In this document: one piece after another, positions 8,447-17,323 of the stretch | How positions within the stretch are numbered: the first letter of the stretch is position 1 | Layout: each line of letters begins with the position of its first letter | DNA from: Alkalibacillus flavidus | GTDB taxonomy: Bacteria; Bacillota; Bacilli; Bacillales; Alkalibacillaceae | DNA length: 64,000 nucleotides | Direction of reading: 5' to 3' | NCBI RefSeq assembly: GCF_040545925.1 | Contig: NZ_JBEPMX010000001.1 | Location: 310,001 to 374,000 of the forward strand | Position numbers and translations under genes: made by a program | The notes under the pieces: generated by a model | Databases searched by the model: none | Seen by the model: only the letters and a program-made list of their open reading frames with translations | Told to the model about the DNA's origin: nothing

Positions 8447-8665
8447 GTCATCTTTTTCCGGGACGGGGTCGAATCCACCAGGGTGAAACGGGTGGCATTT
8501 TAAGATACGTTTAACTGATAAATAAAACCCTTTAAACACACCGAAGCGTTCAAACGCTGTTAAACTATAAGATGAACATGTCGGATGAAAACGACACGTC
8601 GGGCCTAACATTGGCGAAATAAAACGTTGATACAGTTTAATTATTCCAATCATGATCCGCTTCAA
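8432..8665 (-). CDS. yidD: Membrane protein insertion efficiency factor YidD
   Basis: A 77-residue protein with the YidD hallmarks: LYQRFISPMLGPTCRFHPTC, SSYSLTAFERFG and the C-terminal HPFHPGGFDPVP. YidD is a small membrane-associated factor that assists YidC-dependent protein insertion. A TTG start at 8665 is preferred because GAGGG, overlapping the folE2 stop codon, sits 6 bp upstream; the first ATG (8653) has no well-placed ribosome site. Co-transcription with folE2 is not the usual setting; yidD is more familiar near rnpA and yidC. Confidence 0.92.
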   Translation of the reverse strand: MKRIMIGIIKLYQRFISPMLGPTCRFHPTCSSYSLTAFERFGVFKGFYLSVKRILKCHPFHPGGFDPVPEKDDKSRG

Positions 8666-8675
8666 TCAAAACCCT

Positions 8676-9593
8676 CTATTCTTCACGTTTATCATACGTA
8701 ATCGAAGCTACGGCATCATGCAAATGAATCGATTCTTCATTGATACAGCGAACATAAAATTGTTGGATCGCTTCAACCTCATATAAATCGCTCGCGACAA
8801 GTCTTACCATATCTTCAACGAAACGCGGGTTTTCATAAGCTTGTTCAGTCACCATTTTTTCATCTGGACGTTTTAAAACAGGGTGAATTCGAGCACTTGC
8901 ATTTGACTCAGCTGCTTCTAACAAAATAGTTTTCCAATCATACGTTTGATCATCGAAATCAGGATCTAATGTCACATCCATTTCAATATTACCACGTTGG
9001 TTGTGCGCACTGTATTCACTAATTTCTTTTGAACAAGGGCATAATGTGGTGATTTTACCACTAAGGCCAACGTGAATATCATAGCCTTCTGTTTCATGAT
9101 AACGGACACGCATCCATGCATCTGCATGATTTAATCCTGCTTGCTCAGTATACGGAGCTTGACGTTCAAAAAACCATGGGAAAGACACGGTTAATTCTGC
9201 GTCTTTTTGTTCTAGTCTTTGTTGTAAATCGAAGACGAATGATTTTAATGTCGAAAAGTCAAGCACAAATCCATCTTGGTAATAAGACTGTAATTGCTCT
9301 GTGAAACGACTCATGTTCGTTCCTTTAGAATCTTGTGAGATAGACGAAGCGAAATAGAACTGCGCAATCGTCGTTTGTGTTAATGGAGTGTGTTGACTTT
9401 TGATCGTGACTGGATGTTTAACATTACTCACGCCGACAGCATCAAGTTCGAATAAAAAGTCTTTTTTCGTATTTTGTAAATCTTTCATTCCTTTTTTATC
9501 GACTGGTTTTGTTTTCGGTCCAGGTTCAACTGATCCAAATAATTTATGTCGTTCCGTTTTCGTCGGTAACTGTTTTTTAACTGTGTCGTTCAT
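8676..9593 (-). CDS. folE2: GTP cyclohydrolase I type B (FolE2)
   Basis: This metal-promiscuous enzyme converts GTP to dihydroneopterin triphosphate, the first step of tetrahydrofolate synthesis. The 305-residue protein has the GCYH-IB core with the metal-cysteine motif LCPCSKEISEYSAHNQRGN near residue 150 and the FYFASSISQDSKGTNMSRF region. AAAGGAG before the ATG at 9593 favours this start over an upstream ATG at 9611. FolE2 is often under Zur control, but I see no Zur-box palindrome upstream. Folate use is also represented here by dfrA and thyA near 53 kb. Confidence 0.93.
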   Translation of the reverse strand: MNDTVKKQLPTKTERHKLFGSVEPGPKTKPVDKKGMKDLQNTKKDFLFELDAVGVSNVKHPVTIKSQHTPLTQTTIAQFYFASSISQDSKGTNMSRFTEQLQSYYQDGFVLDFSTLKSFVFDLQQRLEQKDAELTVSFPWFFERQAPYTEQAGLNHADAWMRVRYHETEGYDIHVGLSGKITTLCPCSKEISEYSAHNQRGNIEMDVTLDPDFDDQTYDWKTILLEAAESNASARIHPVLKRPDEKMVTEQAYENPRFVEDMVRLVASDLYEVEAIQQFYVRCINEESIHLHDAVASITYDKREE

Positions 9594-9673
9594 ATCGAGA
9601 TCTCCTTTCATTGCTTAAGAGAAGAGCATAGGCATATCCTGTATTATACTAGATAAAAATAGCAACATTCAAT

Positions 9674-10846
9674 TTATTGAACTTGAACCCACTTAGGAAC
9701 AACATCTAATTGATTAGTATATGTCTGCATATGTGTCATTGTATCATCAAAAATGGTGTCAGCATCTGGTAATGAACTGTTAGCAAGAGGGACAACAGAG
9801 ACATTGTTTAATACATTTCCGTTTTGTTCAAATTCTACAAATGTCGGCATGAGCTGTATGTTTGTAACGGATGATGTCTCACTCGGTCGAATCAATCCTT
9901 TTGTTAGTTCTAATTGTAAAACACCACCAATCCGACGTTCTAGCCCCATTTGCCCCGATAGAAAATTACCTAACGAGTAAATGACGACAGATTCATGATG
10001 GTCTGTTTTGACTATGTCGACTGGCTGCAAGACGTGAGGGTGGTGCCCAAGGATAATATCTGCACCAGCTTCCGTTAATTTTTGAACTAATTGTCGTTGT
10101 TCTTCGGTTGGGAACGGCTCGTATTCGTTTCCGAAATGTAAACTGACAACTGTGAAATCGACCTCGTCTTTCATCTGTTGAATATCATCGACCATCGTAC
10201 CATCACGCATATATTGAACTAAATAATCGTCTCCATCAGGCCTACGTAATCCATTCGTTCCGTATGTGTAGCCAGTAAAACCAACTGAAATACCGTTTTG
10301 TTCGATCACCCTAAGGGATTGTTGATCGTCATAACTACGATAAGCACCAACGTAATCAATCTCATGATCATTTAATAATTCAGTTGTTTGCATAACAGCT
10401 TCGCGACCATGATCTAACGTGTGGTTGTTAGCTATTGATACGATATCGACCGGAGCGGCACTTAAAGCATCCGCTACAGATGATGGCGCATTAAAACGTG
10501 GATACCCTGATAACCCAATCGTTTCACCAGCTAACATGGTCTCTTGATTCGCAAATGTTATATCTGCTTCTTGCAAATGAGGCATGACCGGCTCTAACAT
10601 CGGTGTAAAAACATACTCACCTTGTTGTTCAGCCCCGCGGTAAACACGTTCGTGCATCAATATATCACCGACTGCATTTAATGTGATCGATGTTTGGGGG
10701 GAGTCTTTCTGTAGTCGGTTGCTGATGTTATGCAGATCACGCGCTGTTACTGTATCTATTTGTGAATTTTGCTGTTCTAAACCGTATATAAGCAATGTTA
10801 TAAACACCATCAACGTCACAACGGTCCATATAATTAACTGTTTCAA
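9674..10846 (-). CDS. CapA-family (poly-gamma-glutamate synthesis-like) metallophosphatase-fold protein
   Basis: A single N-terminal transmembrane helix (about residues 5-22) precedes an extracytoplasmic CapA domain. Motifs include LNAVGDILMHERVY, ADITFANQETMLAG, IVSIANNHTLDHG and ADIILGHHPHVLQPV, which carry the Asp, Asn and His residues of this calcineurin-like fold. CapA/PgsA proteins belong to poly-gamma-glutamate capsule systems, but no capB or capC lies nearby, so the role here is open; a cell-envelope function is likely. It starts 12 bp after plsY ends and is probably in the same operon. Confidence 0.85.
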   Translation of the reverse strand: MKQLIIWTVVTLMVFITLLIYGLEQQNSQIDTVTARDLHNISNRLQKDSPQTSITLNAVGDILMHERVYRGAEQQGEYVFTPMLEPVMPHLQEADITFANQETMLAGETIGLSGYPRFNAPSSVADALSAAPVDIVSIANNHTLDHGREAVMQTTELLNDHEIDYVGAYRSYDDQQSLRVIEQNGISVGFTGYTYGTNGLRRPDGDDYLVQYMRDGTMVDDIQQMKDEVDFTVVSLHFGNEYEPFPTEEQRQLVQKLTEAGADIILGHHPHVLQPVDIVKTDHHESVVIYSLGNFLSGQMGLERRIGGVLQLELTKGLIRPSETSSVTNIQLMPTFVEFEQNGNVLNNVSVVPLANSSLPDADTIFDDTMTHMQTYTNQLDVVPKWVQVQ

Positions 10847-10858
10847 ATGATCACCTAA

Positions 10859-11440
10859 TTAAAACCATGAGATTTTCGGTTCAGTTTTATTTTTAATTCG
10901 CTTAATATTATCCGTGTGACGATAAATGACGAGAAATGCTAGGACACATGTGACAATAATAAGTGGAACATCTTGCATAATAACAGCTGTCACAACAGCA
11001 ACGAGCCCAACAAGCATCGACGCTAACGAAACATATTTAAATAATTTTAGAAAGACAAAAAATGAACCGACTAATATGGCAAATAGTAATGGACTAACGC
11101 CTAATAATACACCACCTGATGTGGCGACTGCTTTTCCGCCTCTGAATTTTGCGAAGACCGGAAAAATGTGTCCAATAACGGCAAACCCACCTACAATGAG
11201 TGGTTCAAGTGTTGGTGCAAAAATGACGACAAGGACAACAGGTATCGTCCCTTTTAATATATCTAAAACCGTGACGACTATGCCTGGTTTGACGCCTAAT
11301 ACACGAAATGCATTCGTCGCACCTAAATTACCACTGCCCTGCTCACGGATGTCGATATGATAAAATAATTTACCTAAGATAAGTGCGGATGGAAATGATC
11401 CAAATAAATAAGCGATGACACTGTATAATCCATAAAGCAT
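10859..11440 (-). CDS. plsY: Acyl-phosphate:glycerol-3-phosphate acyltransferase PlsY
   Basis: This integral membrane enzyme makes lysophosphatidic acid from acyl-phosphate and glycerol-3-phosphate, the first step of phospholipid synthesis. The 193-residue sequence shows the three PlsY motifs: GSFPSALILGK, REQGSGNLGATNAFR and KFRGGKAVATSGGVLLG, among about five membrane spans. GGAGGG precedes the ATG. Position beside yneT and parEC matches B. subtilis yneS. It leads an apparent operon with the CapA-like gene. Confidence 0.95.
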   Translation of the reverse strand: MLYGLYSVIAYLFGSFPSALILGKLFYHIDIREQGSGNLGATNAFRVLGVKPGIVVTVLDILKGTIPVVLVVIFAPTLEPLIVGGFAVIGHIFPVFAKFRGGKAVATSGGVLLGVSPLLFAILVGSFFVFLKLFKYVSLASMLVGLVAVVTAVIMQDVPLIIVTCVLAFLVIYRHTDNIKRIKNKTEPKISWF

Positions 11441-11614
11441 TGAATCCCTCCTTCTTTACATGATGTAATACTATTTATTTTATCAAAAGTAAACTAGAGA
11501 AAGAAGATGATATTGTTCAAAACGAATAATTTGTAGAATGAGTCAAACGAAAGTTGAGAAATGTTGCTAAACACGCTATCCTAGAAATATGACTTTACAT
11601 TTAGGGGCGATATC

Positions 11615-12028
11615 ATGCAAAATCCGAATCAAGAGACGATGCGTCAAATTTTAGAACAAGCACAAACGATTGCAGTTGTTGGTCTATCGGATAAACCGGA
11701 CCGTACTTCTCATCAAATAGCAAGCATTATGCAACAAAAAGGTTACCGCATTATCCCGGTAAATCCGACTGTTGATGAAGTGTTAGGTGAAAAAAGCTAT
11801 GCGAGTCTTAAAGATATTGAAGAATCAATCGATATAATTAATGTGTTTCGCAAACCAGAACACTTAGTTGATGTAGCAGAAGATGCATTAGAAACAGATT
11901 GCCGCATTTTTTGGGCTCAACAAGGCATCGTCAATGAAGAGGCACATGATCTGTTAAAGGATCACGATTTTACAGTGATCATGGATTCTTGTATTAAAGT
12001 CGTTCATGCTGTAACAATCGGAAATTAA
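11615..12028 (+). CDS. yneT: CoA-binding Rossmann-fold protein YneT
   Basis: A 137-residue single-domain protein of the CoA_binding_2 family. The nucleotide-binding start IAVVGLSDKPDRTSHQIA is followed by GYRIIPVNPTVDEVLGEKSY, INVFRKPEH and IFWAQQGIVNEEA. The family resembles the CoA-binding domain of succinyl-CoA synthetase; the physiological role is unknown. A hairpin terminator separates it from parE. Confidence 0.88.
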   Translation: MQNPNQETMRQILEQAQTIAVVGLSDKPDRTSHQIASIMQQKGYRIIPVNPTVDEVLGEKSYASLKDIEESIDIINVFRKPEHLVDVAEDALETDCRIFWAQQGIVNEEAHDLLKDHDFTVIMDSCIKVVHAVTIGN

Positions 12029-12038
12029 CATGAATTAT

Positions 12039-12067
12039 GAAATCTCTGCTTCAGAAGCAGGGATTTC
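12039..12067 (+). terminator. Probable terminator of yneT
   Basis: GAAATCtCTGCTTC-a-GAAGCAGgGATTTC is a near-perfect stem directly after yneT. The T tail is weak, so some readthrough into parE is possible. Confidence 0.55.
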
Positions 12068-12131
12068 TCGTGTTTTAACGAATATAACAAGACAGATACA
12101 TGTTTATAGATTAGAAAGGGGTCAATCATTC

Positions 12132-14084
12132 GTGACGCAATCATTCGAACAATACAACGACGATTCAATTCAAGTACTCGAAGGCTTAGATGCTGTTCGA
12201 AAACGTCCCGGTATGTATATCGGTAGTACAGATCATCGCGGATTGCACCATCTCGTCTTCGAGATAGTCGATAACGCGGTTGATGAGGCATTAGCAGGAC
12301 ATGGTCAAACGATTCGAGTAACGATACATAAAGATAATTCCATCTCGGTCACTGACGAAGGTCGGGGGATGCCGACAGGAATGCATAAAATGGGACGCCC
12401 AACACCTGAAATCATTTTTACGGTCTTACACGCAGGCGGTAAATTTGGTCAAGGCGGATATAAGACGAGTGGTGGTCTACACGGTGTTGGGGCATCTGTT
12501 GTTAACGCATTGTCAGAATGGATGAAAGTGACGATCTGTCGTGACGGTAAACGGCATGAGATTGTATTTTCCAACGGCGGCAAGGTCGAAAAACCGTTAG
12601 CGGAAGTCGGAAACACGCGCAAATCAGGTACGACGATTCATTTCAAGCCGGATGAATCAATGTTTTCGACGACACAATATCAATTTGACACATTATCTGA
12701 GCGTTTACGCGAATCGGCCTTTTTATTAAAAGGTATTCAGCTCGTCCTAAAAGATGAACGTGATGATATAGAAGAAGCTTACGTCTATCCAGAAGGCCTA
12801 CAGTCATTCGTTCACTATTTGAACGAGGAAAAAGACGCGTTACATGACGTAGTCTCGTTTGAAGGCGTGATGAAAGATATAGAAGTCGATTTTGCGATGC
12901 AGTTTAATGACGGGTATTCAGAGAATATTTTGTCGTTTGTTAACAATGTCCGTACAAAAGACGGCGGTACGCATGAATCAGGTGCTAAAACGGCCTTAAC
13001 ACGTGCGTTTAATGATTACGCTAGAAAAATGCAGTTGCTTAAAGAAAAAGATAAAAATTTAGACGGAAATGATATTCGCGAAGGGTTAACGGCGATTATT
13101 TCCGTTAGAATCCCAGAACAATTATTACAATTTGAGGGACAGACGAAAAGTAAACTCGGAACGCCAGAAGCGAGGAGTGCTGTTGATAGTATTATTGCGG
13201 AAAAATTAGCTTACTTTTTAGAAGAAAACCCGAACACGTCTAAAATGTTAATTAAAAAAGCGATTAAAGCACGCGATGCTCGTGAAGCGGCTCGCAAGGC
13301 ACGTGAAGAAGCACGGAACGGGAAAAAACGTAAACGTCGCGATTCTATTTTAAGTGGTAAGCTAACACCTGCTCAGTCTAAAAACGCTGAAAAGAACGAA
13401 CTTTTCTTAGTTGAGGGTGACTCAGCAGGTGGATCAGCTAAACAGGGACGTGACCGTCGTTTTCAAGCGATACTGCCACTTCGAGGGAAAGTCGTAAACA
13501 CGGAAAAAGCGAAAATCGATGACATATTTAAAAACGAAGAAATTGCGACGATCATCCACACGATAAACGCAGGTGTTGGACCTGATTTTAATATTGATGA
13601 TTCACAATACGACAAGATTATAATTATGACAGACGCCGACACGGATGGCGCGCACATTCAAGTGTTGTTGTTAACGTTTTTCTACCGCTATATGAAACCG
13701 TTAATTGAACAAGGTAAAGTGTATATTGCGCTGCCACCATTGTTTAAAGTGTCCAAAGGTAAAGGCAAGCAATATAAAGAAGCTTACGCCTGGGATGACG
13801 ACGAAATGCAGCAATTGCTTAAAGAATATAAAAACGGTTATACAGTTCAACGTTATAAAGGTTTAGGTGAAATGGATGCTGCTCAATTGTGGGAGACAAC
13901 AATGAATCCAGAATCACGGACATTAATTCGAGTCACAATTGATGATGTAGCACGTGCTGAGCGTCGAGTCGCGACGTTAATGGGAGATAAAGTGGAACCT
14001 AGACGTAAATGGATTGAATCAAACGTCGCATTTGGTATGGAAGAAGACGATACGATTTTAGATAATGACCGATTGCTTAATTAG
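12132..14084 (+). CDS. parE: DNA topoisomerase IV subunit B
   Basis: This is the ATPase subunit of topoisomerase IV, which decatenates daughter chromosomes. The frame is open from 12030, but the GTG at 12132 follows GAAAGGGG and gives a normal N-terminus (SIQVLEGLDAVRKRPGMYIG); length is then 650 residues. Motifs: GHKL ATPase EIVDNAVDEALAGHG, glycine-rich GGLHGVGASVVNALS, the TOPRIM EGDSAGGSAKQGRD, PLRGKVVNTEKAK and DADTDGAHI. ParC follows 11 bp downstream. Confidence 0.96.
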   Translation: MTQSFEQYNDDSIQVLEGLDAVRKRPGMYIGSTDHRGLHHLVFEIVDNAVDEALAGHGQTIRVTIHKDNSISVTDEGRGMPTGMHKMGRPTPEIIFTVLHAGGKFGQGGYKTSGGLHGVGASVVNALSEWMKVTICRDGKRHEIVFSNGGKVEKPLAEVGNTRKSGTTIHFKPDESMFSTTQYQFDTLSERLRESAFLLKGIQLVLKDERDDIEEAYVYPEGLQSFVHYLNEEKDALHDVVSFEGVMKDIEVDFAMQFNDGYSENILSFVNNVRTKDGGTHESGAKTALTRAFNDYARKMQLLKEKDKNLDGNDIREGLTAIISVRIPEQLLQFEGQTKSKLGTPEARSAVDSIIAEKLAYFLEENPNTSKMLIKKAIKARDAREAARKAREEARNGKKRKRRDSILSGKLTPAQSKNAEKNELFLVEGDSAGGSAKQGRDRRFQAILPLRGKVVNTEKAKIDDIFKNEEIATIIHTINAGVGPDFNIDDSQYDKIIIMTDADTDGAHIQVLLLTFFYRYMKPLIEQGKVYIALPPLFKVSKGKGKQYKEAYAWDDDEMQQLLKEYKNGYTVQRYKGLGEMDAAQLWETTMNPESRTLIRVTIDDVARAERRVATLMGDKVEPRRKWIESNVAFGMEEDDTILDNDRLLN

Positions 14085-14095
14085 GAGTGAAGAAG

Positions 14096-16546
14096 TTGGC
14101 TGAAGAAGCGAAGTATTTAGATTTACCACTAGAAGAAGTCATCGGTGACCGTTTTGGTCGCTATAGTAAATATATTATTCAAGACCGGGCCCTCCCTGAT
14201 GTAAGAGATGGGTTAAAACCGGTGCAACGACGTATTTTATATGCGATGCACCAAGAGAAAAACACACACGATAAACCGTATCGTAAATCAGCAAAAACAG
14301 TCGGTACCGTGATTGGTAATTACCACCCACACGGGGATTCATCTGTTTACGAAGCCCTTGTTAGAATGAGTCAATCATGGAAAGTTAAAAAAGAATTAGT
14401 TGAGATGCACGGGAACAACGGAAGTGTTGACGGTGATCCTCCTGCGGCGATGCGTTACACTGAAGCAAGATTATCAGGAATCGCTTCAGAATTGATGCAG
14501 GATATCGACAAAGAAACAGTCGATTTTATCCCTAATTTTGATGATACAGATTATGAACCCATTGTTTTTCCGGCGAAATATCCTAACCTTCTAGTTAACG
14601 GTTCAACAGGTATTTCTTCGGGTTATGCAACAGATATACCGCCGCACAATCTAGCTGAAGTCATTGATGCTGTGATTTATAAAATCGAACGCCCTGAGGC
14701 CACCATTGATCAATTAATGAAGAAGGTACCAGGACCTGACTTCCCGACAGGTGGTATTATTCAAGGTAAAGATGGCATTCGCAAAGCGTACGAAACAGGT
14801 AAAGGTAAAATTGTTGTCCGTGGTCGCACAGACATCGAATCATTAAAAGGTGGACGCGAACAAATCGTCATCACGGAGTTGCCGTTTGACGTTAATAAAG
14901 CATCACTCGTTAAAAAAATGGACGAACTTAGGTTAGAACGAAAAATCGAAGGTATCACAGAAGTTCGTGATGAAACCGACCGAACAGGTTTGCGCATTGT
15001 TATTGAACTCAAGAAAGACATCGACAGTCAAAGCGTTCTTAATTATTTATTTAAAAACACTGACCTACAAGTGTCGTTTAATTTTAATATGGTGGCGATT
15101 TCTGATAAAACGCCGACAGTTATGACGCTACCAAGTATTATTGATGCTTATATTGAACACCAACGTGATGTCATTAAACGTCAGTCGCAATTCGACCTTC
15201 GTAAAGCACAAGACCGAGCCCATATTGTCGAGGGACTTATTTATGCTGTTTCAATTTTAGATGACGTGATTGCAACCATTCGCGGAGCTAACGATAAAAA
15301 AGATGCTAAGATTAAATTACAAGAACAATACGACTTTACTGAGAAACAAGCTGAAGCGATCGTCATGTTACAGCTATATCGTTTAACGAATACAGACGTA
15401 ACCCAATTAGAAGAAGAAGCTGAGCAATTGCGCGAACGAATTGCTTATTTACAGTCTATTTTGGCGGACGAAACAAAGTTGTTAAATGTGATCAAAGATG
15501 ATCTAAAACGGGTCAAGAAGACGTATAAAGCGGCGCGCCAAACAGATATTGAAGATGAAGTAGAAGATTTGCAAATCAATTTAGAAGTCATGGTGCCGTC
15601 TGAAGATATTGTTGTGTCATTGACTCAAGAAGGCTACATTAAGCGGACGAGTTTGAGATCATTTGGTGCATCACAAGTGGACGATTTACAAAAGAAAGAC
15701 GAAGATTATTTAACCCATTTATTTGAACTGAATACGACGGATACTCTTTTGCTATTCACGAATAAAGGCCATTATTTATACATGCCAGTTCATGAACTGC
15801 CTGATATAAAATGGAAAGAGATGGGGCAACACATCGCCAACTTAATACCGATCGATTCGAGTGAGCGAGTTATTAAAGCGATACCAGTACGCGAATTTGA
15901 TGACAATCACTATATCTTAACAGTGACGCGACAAGGCATGATTAAAAAATCTTCCTTAAAAGATTTTCAAGTGAGACGCCATCACCGCCCAATCGTTGGT
16001 ATGAAGTTAAAAGGTGACGATGAAGTGATAAATGCACACCTAACGAATGGCCATAAAGAAATATTCGTTACATCACAATCTGGCTATGGGCTGTGGTATC
16101 ACGAATCTGATGTTAATCCAGTCGGTGTCAAAACAGCGGGTGTCAAAGCGATGAATTTAAAAGATGGCGAATGGATTGTGAATGCTGATGTTTTCGATGA
16201 ATTAACGAACCCTTATGTATTTGTCACCACACAGCGAGGTGCATGTAAACGGATGGCGATGAACCAATTCGAACAAGGTAGCCGAGCGCAGCGCGGACTC
16301 GTCATGTTAAAAGAACTTAAACAAAAACCGCATCGAATTGTTGGATTTCATATCATTGAAGATGATGAATCGGTTGTCATCGAAACCGAAAACGATGATA
16401 CGCATACAGTCTTACCGATAGAATTCAAAGAACAAACGAGACAAAACAACGGCTCATTCGTCGTCGACACAGACCATCAAGGCGAAGTCACTAACACCTA
16501 CATCCAACCACAATACACGAAATGGTTTCATGAACATGATGAATAA
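14096..16546 (+). CDS. parC: DNA topoisomerase IV subunit A
   Basis: This is the DNA-cleaving subunit of topoisomerase IV. The active-site tyrosine is Y121 in AMRYTEARLS, and the quinolone-region helix reads HPHGDSSVYEA. A coiled coil (around 370-480) and a C-terminal beta-pinwheel complete 816 residues. TAGGAG overlapping the parE stop is correctly spaced for the TTG at 14096; the upstream GTG at 14087 is too close to it. The downstream hairpin has only a weak T tail. Confidence 0.95.
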   Translation: MAEEAKYLDLPLEEVIGDRFGRYSKYIIQDRALPDVRDGLKPVQRRILYAMHQEKNTHDKPYRKSAKTVGTVIGNYHPHGDSSVYEALVRMSQSWKVKKELVEMHGNNGSVDGDPPAAMRYTEARLSGIASELMQDIDKETVDFIPNFDDTDYEPIVFPAKYPNLLVNGSTGISSGYATDIPPHNLAEVIDAVIYKIERPEATIDQLMKKVPGPDFPTGGIIQGKDGIRKAYETGKGKIVVRGRTDIESLKGGREQIVITELPFDVNKASLVKKMDELRLERKIEGITEVRDETDRTGLRIVIELKKDIDSQSVLNYLFKNTDLQVSFNFNMVAISDKTPTVMTLPSIIDAYIEHQRDVIKRQSQFDLRKAQDRAHIVEGLIYAVSILDDVIATIRGANDKKDAKIKLQEQYDFTEKQAEAIVMLQLYRLTNTDVTQLEEEAEQLRERIAYLQSILADETKLLNVIKDDLKRVKKTYKAARQTDIEDEVEDLQINLEVMVPSEDIVVSLTQEGYIKRTSLRSFGASQVDDLQKKDEDYLTHLFELNTTDTLLLFTNKGHYLYMPVHELPDIKWKEMGQHIANLIPIDSSERVIKAIPVREFDDNHYILTVTRQGMIKKSSLKDFQVRRHHRPIVGMKLKGDDEVINAHLTNGHKEIFVTSQSGYGLWYHESDVNPVGVKTAGVKAMNLKDGEWIVNADVFDELTNPYVFVTTQRGACKRMAMNQFEQGSRAQRGLVMLKELKQKPHRIVGFHIIEDDESVVIETENDDTHTVLPIEFKEQTRQNNGSFVVDTDHQGEVTNTYIQPQYTKWFHEHDE

Positions 16547-16554
16547 ATGATCGT

Positions 16555-16588
16555 TATGGTAGTCCTTCAAAGGGCTACCATAAAATTT
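16555..16588 (+). terminator. Hairpin after parC, possible terminator
   Basis: ATGGTAGTCCTT-ca-AAGGGCTACCAT forms a stable stem 9 bp after parC followed by AAAATTT. The T run is short, so termination may be partial. Confidence 0.5.
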
Positions 16589-16592
16589 ACCT

Positions 16593-16620
16593 TTGATATT
16601 TTTCTAAATTGTGATAAAAT
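16593..16620 (+). promoter_or_regulatory. Candidate sigma-A promoter of the TetR gene
   Basis: TTGATA (16593-16598), a 16-bp spacer and TAAAAT (16615-16620) lie just upstream of the GTAGGGAG ribosome site of the regulator gene. Confidence 0.45.
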
Positions 16621-16642
16621 ATTGACAAAAGGTAGGGAGATT

Positions 16643-17248
16643 ATGTCACATTTAAAAGAAAAGATTATACAATCATCACTCGTATTATTCTCAGAAAAAG
16701 GATTTCACGGTGTTTCGGTTAAAGACATCGTAGAATATTGCGAGACATCTAAGGGTGGTTTCTATCACCACTTTAAGTCAAAAGACGAATTGCTTTTTGT
16801 CATACACGACCTATTTATATCGTATGTATTAAACGAAGCAAATCGTGCGAAGTTACAACACGACCGCCCGATGGATCAATTACACGCCATTTTATATTCC
16901 TTTGTCCGTGTATTTGACCTATACCAAGAACACATTATTGTATTTTATCAAGAAAACATGTACTTGAAACCTGAATATGAACAGCGCATTAAAGAAAAAC
17001 GTGATCAATTCAAACAAGTTATTGTTCACATTATTCACGAAGGACAACAGTGCGGAGAGTTTCGTCAATCGTTACCTACGACCATTACAGGGATGTCTAT
17101 CTTAGGCATGGTGAACTGGACATACATGTGGTACCAACGACATGGCGATATGTCAATTGATGATATTGCAACCGTTTACATCGATATCTTATTCCGAGGC
17201 GTTTTATCTGATCACGCATTAACCGAGTTTTTAAATATGAATCGTTAA
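16643..17248 (+). CDS. TetR/AcrR-family transcriptional regulator, likely controls the adjacent acyl-CoA degradation operon
   Basis: A 201-residue protein with an N-terminal helix-turn-helix: IIQSSLVLFSEKGFHGVSVK followed by CETSKGGFYHHFKSKDELLF, the classic TetR signature. The C-terminal ligand domain is helical. The frame is open from 16547, but the ATG at 16643 has GGGAG upstream and places the domain correctly at the N-terminus. It sits immediately before the acyl-CoA dehydrogenase operon, with a palindromic candidate operator between them. By analogy with other TetR regulators of fatty-acid and branched-chain degradation it probably represses that operon and responds to an acyl-CoA (inference). 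Confidence 0.88.
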   Translation: MSHLKEKIIQSSLVLFSEKGFHGVSVKDIVEYCETSKGGFYHHFKSKDELLFVIHDLFISYVLNEANRAKLQHDRPMDQLHAILYSFVRVFDLYQEHIIVFYQENMYLKPEYEQRIKEKRDQFKQVIVHIIHEGQQCGEFRQSLPTTITGMSILGMVNWTYMWYQRHGDMSIDDIATVYIDILFRGVLSDHALTEFLNMNR

Positions 17249-17287
17249 GAAAGGCTTATCTTTTAAGCTTTTTATTTATAACAAAAA

Positions 17288-17307
17288 CAGACCAACTAGT
17301 CGGTCTG
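17288..17307. promoter_or_regulatory. Candidate TetR operator upstream of the acyl-CoA degradation operon
   Basis: CAGACCAACTAGTCGGTCTG is a 20-bp palindrome centred on ACTAGT with a single mismatched pair. It lies between the TetR gene and the ribosome site of the acyl-CoA dehydrogenase gene, the expected place for a repressor site. Confidence 0.55.
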
Positions 17308-17323
17308 ATGAGGGGGAACTTGT

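Noticed and set aside
11441..11614. Gap between plsY and yneT searched for a riboswitch or small gene
   Set aside because: Divergent promoter region only; no conserved structure, ORF or terminator was recognised.
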